64,000 nt of DNA from Tenggerimyces flavus (GTDB lineage Bacteria > Actinomycetota > Actinomycetes > Propionibacteriales > Actinopolymorphaceae). Positions within the stretch are counted from its first letter, which is position 1; each line of letters starts with the position of its first letter. Under the pieces are notes generated by a model that was given only the letters and a program-made list of their open reading frames with translations, was not told the DNA's origin and ran no database searches. The stretch lies in assembly GCF_016907715.1 (NCBI RefSeq), contig NZ_JAFBCM010000001.1, positions 7,541,420 through 7,605,419 of the forward strand. The letters are read 5' to 3'. This document shows, piece by piece, positions 57,836 to 64,000 of this stretch. Both the position numbers and the translations under genes were made by a program.

Positions 57836-58375
57836 ATGAGACGACTCGCGTTCGCCCTCGCGCTGGCCCTCGGAATCGTCCTCCTCGGGGCACCCGTCGC
57901 GCAGGCCAAGGCCCCGACCGAGGCCGTCGTCAGCGGCCCCGGCCTCGACAGCCCGCTGATCGTCGAACAGGCGCCCGGCGTGGAGATCTGGGGCCCGACC
58001 GACCCGGTCCGCCGGCTCTGCGTCGCGACCGGCCTGTGCGGAACGCTCGGCATGGACCCCGGCGGCGGCGCGGCCTGGGTCGTCGACGAGGCGCCGCCGG
58101 GCGAGCTGGGTGCGGTGTACGAGGTCGACTTCGGCGCGTTCGGCAGCGCGCGCGTCTACTCGTTCGCGGCGGACGGCCCGTGGGTCGAGATCGACGGCAT
58201 GAACGTCGGCTGGTTCCAGGCCGGTGCCGACCTCGTTCCACTGCTGCGCGAGCTCGGGGTGCCGGTCGAGGAGCCCACCGACCCGCTCGGCGCGCCGGCG
58301 GTCACCGCGGGAATCGCGGCGATCGTGCTTGTCCCGTTGGCGATTCTGCTGGTACGTCGCCGCCGGTTCGCGTAG
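57836..58375 (+). CDS. secreted or anchored hypothetical protein
   Basis: The 179-residue product has a signal peptide (MRRLAFALALALGIVLLGAPVAQA). A domain of about 120 residues with two Cys (RRLCVATGLCGTLG) follows, and the C-terminus has a membrane span plus positive tail (AIVLVPLAILLVRRRRFA). It is thus an extracellular domain held by a C-terminal anchor. No family was recognised. The C-terminal end overlaps the convergent gene by 74 bp. Confidence 0.75.
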   Translation: MRRLAFALALALGIVLLGAPVAQAKAPTEAVVSGPGLDSPLIVEQAPGVEIWGPTDPVRRLCVATGLCGTLGMDPGGGAAWVVDEAPPGELGAVYEVDFGAFGSARVYSFAADGPWVEIDGMNVGWFQAGADLVPLLRELGVPVEEPTDPLGAPAVTAGIAAIVLVPLAILLVRRRRFA

Positions 58376-58922
58376 CCAACCACGCCGCCGCGGCGTCCAC
58401 CTCGGTACGGGAGTCGGCGGGGATCCGCAGCTCGCGGACCTCCTTCGGCTCCTTGCCGCGCAGCCGCAGAGCGTACGGCGACCGCAGCACCACCCGTACC
58501 TGCGCGGCACCGTTGCTCTCGACCGTCAGCACCCCGTCCTTGATCGCCGCTGTCCCCTCCTGGTTCACCATCCGCGACGACCAGCCGATCGACTCCACCA
58601 GGTCCGTCGGCACCGCGACATCGAGCGCGACGCCCCACCGGACCCGCAGCCGCGACGCCTCCAGCGTGTGCGGGAAGACCCGTGTGGCGGACACGAAACC
58701 CACCATCCAGACGAGCCCGACCAGGCCGAGGACGAACAACGCCCAGCGCACCGGCTCCCATGGCACGAGCACGTGGGCCGCGGCCATCTCGACCGGCCCG
58801 AGCCCGACCAGGATCCACAGCAGCGGCCGGAGGTCCTTGCCGTACGAGATCGCGACCCCGTCCGCGGGTACGTCCCGCCGCCGGCGCATCGTCAACCACA
58901 GCGCACGCCACGCCCCGTTCAT
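58302..58922 (-). CDS. two-span membrane protein, unknown function
   Basis: The 206-residue protein has spans LLWILVGLGPVEMAAAHVLV and WALFVLGLVGLVWMVGFVSA, and a cytosolic C-terminal domain rich in strands (LTVESNGAAQVRVVLRSPYA). Its last 25 residues overlap the anchored protein gene on the other strand. It overlaps the MerR regulator gene upstream by 4 bp, so it is probably part of that regulator's operon. Confidence 0.7.
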   Translation of the reverse strand: MNGAWRALWLTMRRRRDVPADGVAISYGKDLRPLLWILVGLGPVEMAAAHVLVPWEPVRWALFVLGLVGLVWMVGFVSATRVFPHTLEASRLRVRWGVALDVAVPTDLVESIGWSSRMVNQEGTAAIKDGVLTVESNGAAQVRVVLRSPYALRLRGKEPKEVRELRIPADSRTEVDAAAAWLATRTGGDVPAESPTGQARSPRFPR

Positions 58923-59662
58923 GACCCGCCCACCTTTCCTGCCACCAGCTCGTACAACCGCCGCTGCACCGGTCGCAGCTCGGCCATCACGAGGCCGAGC
59001 ACCAGGCTGTCCGACGCCGTCGAGCTCGACTCGTTCGACGGGAGCCGGAAGACGTCAACCAGCGCTTGCGCGAGCGGCTTGAGCTCGGCATCGCTTGCGT
59101 CGTTGGGCAAACGCTCGATCCGGTCGCCGAGCTCGACCATCCGGGAAGCGGAAGAGGAGTCGGAGAGCAGCGTCCGGTAGAACTCCGCCACCTCGCCGGC
59201 CCGGTCGGGCGCCAACGAGGTGAGCAGCTGCAGCGCGTCCCGTTCCCGCGCCAGCCCCGGGTGCCCGGGAGCGACCGCCGCGAGCTCGCGCAGAACGCCC
59301 GCGAGGTCGGCGGTCAGCGTCGGCTCGTCCGCGTGCGTGGTGCGCATCGCCGCGAGCAGCGCCCGCCGGTCCCGGATGGCGGTCTCCTGCCGAGCCAGCT
59401 CGGCGTCCAGCTCTTCCAGCACGTCGGGCAACTCGGTCTCCGGCGAGGCGAGCACGTCGCGGATCTCGTCCAGAGCGAGGCCGAGCTCGACGAAGCGCCG
59501 GACCCGGAGCAGTTGGACGAGCTCGCGCACCGAGTACGTGCGGTACCCGTTGTCCTTCCGCTCCGGCTCCGGCAGCAGGCCCACCTGGTGGTAGTGCCGG
59601 ATCGCCCGCGTCGTCGTGCCGGCGATCCGGGCCACCTCACCGATCCGCAGCCCTGTGGTCAT
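58919..59662 (-). CDS. MerR-family transcriptional regulator
   Basis: The 247-residue protein opens with LRIGEVARIAGTTTRAIRHY, HQVGLLPEPERKDNGYRTYS, the MerR winged helix. A coiled-coil dimer helix follows (ELPDVLEELDAELARQETAI). The C-terminal 120 residues form an unidentified domain. No metal-binding Cys pair is visible, so it probably senses an organic ligand. It likely controls the overlapping membrane protein gene. Confidence 0.9.
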   Translation of the reverse strand: MTTGLRIGEVARIAGTTTRAIRHYHQVGLLPEPERKDNGYRTYSVRELVQLLRVRRFVELGLALDEIRDVLASPETELPDVLEELDAELARQETAIRDRRALLAAMRTTHADEPTLTADLAGVLRELAAVAPGHPGLARERDALQLLTSLAPDRAGEVAEFYRTLLSDSSSASRMVELGDRIERLPNDASDAELKPLAQALVDVFRLPSNESSSTASDSLVLGLVMAELRPVQRRLYELVAGKVGGS

Positions 59663-59744
59663 GAGGCAAGTCTGAACCTTAACGTCGCGTCAAGGTCAAG
59701 CCTCGATGCTCACGGGCGTTGCTTCTACGGAGCCGTTGCAGCCC

Positions 59745-60005
59745 CTACGCGAGCTGTTCGTCCAGGAAGCACCAGCGCCAGGTCTCGCCGGGCTCGAACG
59801 AACGCATCACCGGGTGCCGTTCCTCCCCGAAGTGCGCGGTGGCGTGCCGGCGCGGGGAGGAGTCGCAGCACGCGACCAGCCCGCACTCCAGGCACAGCCG
59901 CAGGTGCACCCAGTCCCGCTCCCCCGCCGCCAGGCAGGGCATGCAGCCCTCGGTGCTGAGCGGCTCCACGTCGGCAGGTGCTTCGTCCAGATGTTGGCAG
60001 CTCAC
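59745..60005 (-). CDS. UBP-type zinc finger protein
   Basis: Eighty-six residues from GTG 60005, which overlaps the antiporter stop by 4 bp. The zf-UBP metal ligands are in GCMPCLAAGERDWVHLRLCL, ECGLVACCDSSPRRHATAHF and RHPVMRSF. In eukaryotes this finger binds ubiquitin; bacterial copies often accompany Na+/H+ antiporters, as here, and may act as accessory domains. Its role is unknown. Confidence 0.88.
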   Translation of the reverse strand: MSCQHLDEAPADVEPLSTEGCMPCLAAGERDWVHLRLCLECGLVACCDSSPRRHATAHFGEERHPVMRSFEPGETWRWCFLDEQLA

Positions 60006-61582
60006 AATGTCGCCTCATCCCGTGCGGTCTTCACCAACAGAATCTCCTCCAGGTCGAGCTCGCCTTGGATCCGGCGGAGCAGCTCGTCCTCCAGCCTGCC
60101 TTCGTCGCGGGCTTCGATCAGCACCTGGCGTTCGGCCCGAAGCATCTCCAGCCGCAGCCGCCGGAGCGCCTCCGAGGGCGTCTCCCGGTTGGGGTCGCCG
60201 AGCCGTTCCCACGCCTGGTTCGCCCTGTTCTCCGCCAGCGTCCGGAGCCGGTCGACCACGTACCCAGCCACCTCGCTGTCCTCGATCAGCTCGTCGAGCC
60301 TGCGTACGGCCGCGCGGTACGCCTGCTGCCGGACGTTCGCCTCGGACAGGATGTCAGCCTGCGGGTCGTCGCGATGCACGTTCAGCCAGCGCGCCACGAT
60401 CGGCAGCGTCAATCCCTGCCCGACGAGCGTCACGATGATCACCACGAACGTGATCCAGACGAGCAGCCCCCGGTACGGGAAGTCGATCGACAGACTCAGC
60501 ACCGCGCCGAGCGACACGACGCCGCGCGGCCCGGCCCAGGCGACGACAGCGACCTGGCCCGGCGGTCGCGGCCCCTCGCGTTCGCGGAGCTTGCGACTCA
60601 GCCGCGGGAGGTACGCCGCCGGGTAGACCCAGACGAACCGGCCGATGATCACCGCCAGCACGACCACGACGGTCGCGGCCACGACCGTGCCGAGGTCGAG
60701 CCCGATGTTCGTCGCGGCCGACCGGATCTGCAGCCCCACAAGGAGGAACACCGCTCCCTCGAGGAGGAAGTTCACGACCCGGAAGACCGAGTCCATCTGC
60801 AGCCGCGAGCCAGCCGACATCAGCAGCGGCTTACGATGGCCGATGTAGAGCCCGCAGGTGACGACGGCCGCGACGCCCGAGGCGTGCACGTACTCCGCCG
60901 GAACGAACGCGGCGAACGGCAGCAGCAGCGAGATCGTGTTGTCCAGCAGCTTGTCGTCGGTCTTCTTGTGCAGGAACGCGCCGATCAGCGCGACCACGGC
61001 GCCGATCGCGACGCCGCCGATCGCGGCGATCGCGGCCTCGCGGCCCACCGCCTGCCAGGTGACCGCCGCGCCGGTCGCGGCGGCCGCGACGACCCGCAGC
61101 GTGACGAGCGCGGTCGCGTCGTTGATCAGCGCCTCTCCCTCGAGGATCGTCACCGTACGGCGCGGCAGCCCGATCCGCTTGGCGATCGAGCTCGCCGCGA
61201 CGGCGTCCGGCGGCGCGACGATCGCCCCGAGCGCGAACGCCGCCGCGAGCGGGATGTCCGGCACGACGGCGTGCAGCGCGAAGCCCACCAGCGCCGCGAT
61301 GAACAGCACGTGCCCGACCGCGAGCAGCATGACCGGCCGGATGTTGCTGCGCAGTCCCGGCACCGACAGACCGACCGCCGCGATGTAGACGAGCAGTGGC
61401 AGGACGACCTGGAGGATCAGATCCGGATCGAGCGCGTACTCCGGGAAGAACGGCAGGAACGACAGCCCGATGCCGACGATCACGAGCACGACCGGCCGGA
61501 TCAGCCCGAACCTACGCGCGAAGCCGGAGACGACGCCGACGACCGCCAGCAGGAGAACGACGCGGAGCAGGGTCTCAGCCAC
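60002..61582 (-). CDS. CPA1-type Na+/H+ antiporter (NhaP-like)
   Basis: GTG 61582 opens 526 residues, starting just after the dehydrogenase stop. About twelve spans are visible, with the ion-site region VAPPDAVAASSIAKRIGLPR and EGEALINDATALVTLRV typical of CPA1 antiporters, and VVAWAGPRGVVSLGAVLSL near the end. A cytosolic tail of about 110 residues (QAYRAAVRRLDELIEDSEVA) follows. It exchanges Na+ or K+ for H+. The zf-UBP gene downstream overlaps it and is presumably functionally linked. Confidence 0.9.
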   Translation of the reverse strand: MAETLLRVVLLLAVVGVVSGFARRFGLIRPVVLVIVGIGLSFLPFFPEYALDPDLILQVVLPLLVYIAAVGLSVPGLRSNIRPVMLLAVGHVLFIAALVGFALHAVVPDIPLAAAFALGAIVAPPDAVAASSIAKRIGLPRRTVTILEGEALINDATALVTLRVVAAAATGAAVTWQAVGREAAIAAIGGVAIGAVVALIGAFLHKKTDDKLLDNTISLLLPFAAFVPAEYVHASGVAAVVTCGLYIGHRKPLLMSAGSRLQMDSVFRVVNFLLEGAVFLLVGLQIRSAATNIGLDLGTVVAATVVVVLAVIIGRFVWVYPAAYLPRLSRKLREREGPRPPGQVAVVAWAGPRGVVSLGAVLSLSIDFPYRGLLVWITFVVIIVTLVGQGLTLPIVARWLNVHRDDPQADILSEANVRQQAYRAAVRRLDELIEDSEVAGYVVDRLRTLAENRANQAWERLGDPNRETPSEALRRLRLEMLRAERQVLIEARDEGRLEDELLRRIQGELDLEEILLVKTARDEATL

Positions 61583-61590
61583 GGCCGTCT

Positions 61591-62457
61591 CTACTTGCCA
61601 TAGTCGTAGAACCCATGGCCGGACTTGCGGCCGAGCGCACCCGCGTCGACCATCCGCGCCAGCAGCTCGGGCGGGAAGAACTTCGGGTCGGCGGTCTCGT
61701 TCCAGATGTTCTCGGTCGCGTGCTTGAGCACGTCGACACCGGTGAGGTCGGTCGTGGCGAGCGGACCCATCGCGTGGCCGAAGCCGAGCTTGCAGGCGAT
61801 GTCGATGTCCTCCGCGGACGCGACGCCCGACTCGTACAGCTTGACCGCCTCGACGACCAGCGCGGAGATCAGTCTCGTGGTGACGAAGCCAGCGACGTCC
61901 CTGGTGACGACGATGCAGGTCTTGCCGGCGTCCTCGGCGAACGACTTGGCGCGGGCGAGGGTCTCGTCGGACGTACGGTGGCCGCGCACCAGCTCGCACA
62001 GCGCCATCATCGGCACCGGAGAGAAGAAATGCGTACCGACGACCGACTCGGGCCGCTGGGTGACCGCGGCGATCTTGGTGATCGGGAGCGCGGAGGTGTT
62101 CGTGGCGAGGACCGCGTCGTCCTTGGCGAGGCGGTCGAGCTCCTTGAAGACCTCGTGCTTGAGCTCGATCCGTTCGAACACCGCCTCGACCACCAGGTCG
62201 GCGTCCGCGACCGCGTCGAGGTCGGTCGTGGTCGTGATCCGGCCGAGCGCCGCGTCGGCTTCCTCGGCCGTGAGCTTGTCCTTCGACACGAACTTGTCGA
62301 GCGAGGCCTTGATGCCGCCGAGTCCGCGGTCGAGAGCCTCTTGTGTGACGTCGCGTACGACGACGTTCCAGCCACCAGTCGCGGCGACCTGGGCGATTCC
62401 GGAACCCATCAGTCCCGCGCCGACGACGGCGACCTTTCCTGCACCCTGCTGAGCCAT
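61591..62457 (-). CDS. 3-hydroxybutyryl-CoA dehydrogenase
   Basis: The 288-residue enzyme has the NAD-binding motif VAVVGAGLMGSGIAQVAA and catalytic His in VVGTHFFSPVPMMALCELV. Later motifs are GKTCIVVTRDVAGFVTTRLI and LGFGHAMGPLATTDLTGVDV. It interconverts acetoacetyl-CoA and 3-hydroxybutyryl-CoA in butyrate/polyhydroxybutyrate or beta-oxidation metabolism, and could work with the thiolase at 12303-13487 and the IcmA-type mutase. It lies 8 bp upstream of the antiporter gene in the same direction, though functions are unrelated. Confidence 0.9.
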   Translation of the reverse strand: MAQQGAGKVAVVGAGLMGSGIAQVAATGGWNVVVRDVTQEALDRGLGGIKASLDKFVSKDKLTAEEADAALGRITTTTDLDAVADADLVVEAVFERIELKHEVFKELDRLAKDDAVLATNTSALPITKIAAVTQRPESVVGTHFFSPVPMMALCELVRGHRTSDETLARAKSFAEDAGKTCIVVTRDVAGFVTTRLISALVVEAVKLYESGVASAEDIDIACKLGFGHAMGPLATTDLTGVDVLKHATENIWNETADPKFFPPELLARMVDAGALGRKSGHGFYDYGK

Positions 62458-62631
62458 GAGGGCACCCTAACGACCGGCGGCAATTCGCGATCACTACGGT
62501 ATGTCTCGCTTGCCGAATCATCGCATGGGGTCTATATCCGGCATTTCCCGCATGAGCGCAACCATCATGCGTCCAGATGCGTCTTAGCTTGCACGACGCG
62601 TCGGCGCATCACCGTGAAGGGATCCCGCAGC

Positions 62632-63951
62632 ATGTCGGCAGAGGACGTTCTCGTCGTTTCCGGCGGCAACCCACTGGTGGGTGAGATCACCGTGCGCGGC
62701 GCCAAGAACCTGGTGCCGAAGGCGATGGTCGCGGCCGTACTCGGCGACGATCCCTCGACGCTGTCGAACGTGCCGCGCATCCGCGACGTCGAGATCGTGC
62801 GCAACCTGCTCGAGCTGCACGGTGTGACCGTTCGCGACGGCCTGTCCTCTGACTCGCTCGTACTCGATCCCACGCGGGTGGAGCGGGCGGCGGTCGCCGA
62901 CATCGAGGTGCACGCCGGCGCGAGCCGGATCCCGATCCTGTTGTGTGGTCCGCTGCTGCACCGGCTCGGCCGGGCGTTCATCCCCGACCTGGGCGGCTGC
63001 CGGATCGGCGACCGGCCGATCAACTTCCACCTCGACGCGCTGCGTCAGTTCGGCGCGGTGGTGGAGAAGCGGCCGGAGGGCCTGCTGCTGTCGGCTCCTC
63101 AGGGGCTGTCGGGGACGAGGATCTCGCTGCCGTACCCGTCCGTCGGCACCACTGAGCAGGTGCTCTTGACGGCTGTGCGCGCGTCCGGCGCGACCGAGCT
63201 TTTGAACGCGGCTGTCGAGCCGGAGATCATCGACCTGATCTGCGTCCTGCAGAAGATGGGCGCGATCATCAACCTCGACACCGACCGCACGATCCGCATC
63301 GAGGGAGTGTCGCGGCTGTCCGGGTACGTGCACGACGCGCTGCCGGACCGGATGGAGGCCGCGTCGTGGGCCTGCGCCGCGCTGGCGACGGGCGGCGACG
63401 TGTTCGTACGGAACGCGCGGCAGACCGACCTGATGACGTTCCTCAACGTTTTCCGCCGTGTGGGTGGGGAGTTCTCGGTCACGCGCGACGGGATCCGGTT
63501 CTGGCATCCCGGCTCGAAGCTCGCCTCGATCGCGCTGGAGACCGACGTTCATCCGGGCTTCATGACCGACTGGCAGCAGCCGCTGGTCGTGGCGTTGACG
63601 CAGTCGACGGGGCTGTCGATCGTGCACGAGACCGTGTACGAGAACCGGCTCGGCTTCACCTCGGCCCTGGTCGACCTGGGCGCGCAGATCCAGGCGTACT
63701 CGGAGTGCCTCGGGCCGACGCCCTGCCGCTTCGGGCGGGGCAACTTCGTGCACTCCGCGGTGATCTCGGGCCCCTCGCCGTTGCACGGCGCGGACTTGAC
63801 GGTGCCCGACCTGCGCGGCGGCTTCTCGTACATGATCGCCGCGCTGGCCGCCTCGGGGCGGTCGACCGTTCGCGGTGTGGGCATCTTCCGCCGCGGCTAC
63901 GAGAACTTCGAAGCCAAGCTCGAGTCCCTCGGCGCCTCGGTCTCGGGCTAG
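62632..63951 (+). CDS. murA: UDP-N-acetylglucosamine 1-carboxyvinyltransferase
   Basis: ATG 62632, with GAAGGG upstream, gives 439 residues. The EPSP-synthase-like fold has Lys25 in VRGAKNLVPKAM and the fosfomycin-target Cys123 in LGGCRIGDRPINFHL. MurA transfers enolpyruvate from PEP to UDP-GlcNAc, the first step of peptidoglycan precursor synthesis. Later motifs DRMEAASWACAAL and DLRGGFSYMIAALAASG match the family. It is complete, and nothing further is seen in the last 49 bases. Confidence 0.93.
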   Translation: MSAEDVLVVSGGNPLVGEITVRGAKNLVPKAMVAAVLGDDPSTLSNVPRIRDVEIVRNLLELHGVTVRDGLSSDSLVLDPTRVERAAVADIEVHAGASRIPILLCGPLLHRLGRAFIPDLGGCRIGDRPINFHLDALRQFGAVVEKRPEGLLLSAPQGLSGTRISLPYPSVGTTEQVLLTAVRASGATELLNAAVEPEIIDLICVLQKMGAIINLDTDRTIRIEGVSRLSGYVHDALPDRMEAASWACAALATGGDVFVRNARQTDLMTFLNVFRRVGGEFSVTRDGIRFWHPGSKLASIALETDVHPGFMTDWQQPLVVALTQSTGLSIVHETVYENRLGFTSALVDLGAQIQAYSECLGPTPCRFGRGNFVHSAVISGPSPLHGADLTVPDLRGGFSYMIAALAASGRSTVRGVGIFRRGYENFEAKLESLGASVSG

Positions 63952-64000
63952 GTCGTTCCAGGTCACAACTGAGCGACTTTGATCGGCCCTAGGCGGGTCG

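Overview
The window is about 70% G+C, uses many GTG starts and ATGA/GTGA overlaps, and encodes NucS, a DivIVA/FilP-like coiled-coil protein, a SigE-family sigma factor, a DUF1707 protein and MeaB. This points to a mycelial actinobacterium, perhaps Propionibacteriales (Kribbella/Actinopolymorpha-like). That placement is inferred from gene content only. No rRNA, tRNA or CRISPR array was seen.

Layout. 0-5 kb: sugar kinase and phosphatase genes, then an intact ISL3 element (2383-3940) inside a palindromic repeat, then a zinc-type COG0523 protein behind a Zur-like box. 5-14.5 kb: acyl-CoA metabolism (isobutyryl-CoA mutase large subunit, methylmalonyl-CoA epimerase, thiolase, MeaB) mixed with MarR, PAP2, PH-domain and DivIVA-like genes. 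16.1-27.4 kb: nine minus-strand genes, mostly overlapping by 4 bp. They form an exopolysaccharide locus related to Pel/galactosaminogalactan: an Agd3/PelA-type secreted deacetylase, a PelF glycosyltransferase, a 12-TM membrane protein in the PelG position, nucleotide-sugar enzymes and two GH114 hydrolases. 28-38.4 kb: transporters, hydrolases, FmdB, an M16-type protein with a PH-like tail, a sigma factor with its membrane partner, a NUDIX-glyoxalase fusion and NucS. 38.6-44.1 kb: a single-chain, eukaryote-style acyl-CoA carboxylase. 44.3-51.3 kb: phytanoyl-CoA dioxygenase/AraC, D-amino-acid oxidase, an AlkZ-like protein, a CGNR regulator and a secreted propeller. 52.1-56.3 kb: an ABC-2 exporter with a NarL-type two-component system. 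56.3-57 kb: remains of a toxin-antitoxin pair. 57-64 kb: acetyltransferase, MerR, zf-UBP, Na+/H+ antiporter, 3-hydroxyacyl-CoA dehydrogenase and MurA.

The most unusual non-coding signal is a modular set of palindromes (families A, B, C, D) placed after genes. Three copies of a cloverleaf-like element (14837-14952, 29431-29529, 51504-51615) sit between family A palindromes. They share a long closing stem and three hairpins, and several stems differ in sequence between copies while still pairing. The 14.48-15.15 kb array (B-C-A-core-A) recurs as its mirror image at 51.31-52.01 kb.

The polysaccharide locus and the covarying cloverleaf repeat are the two strongest candidates for undescribed biology.
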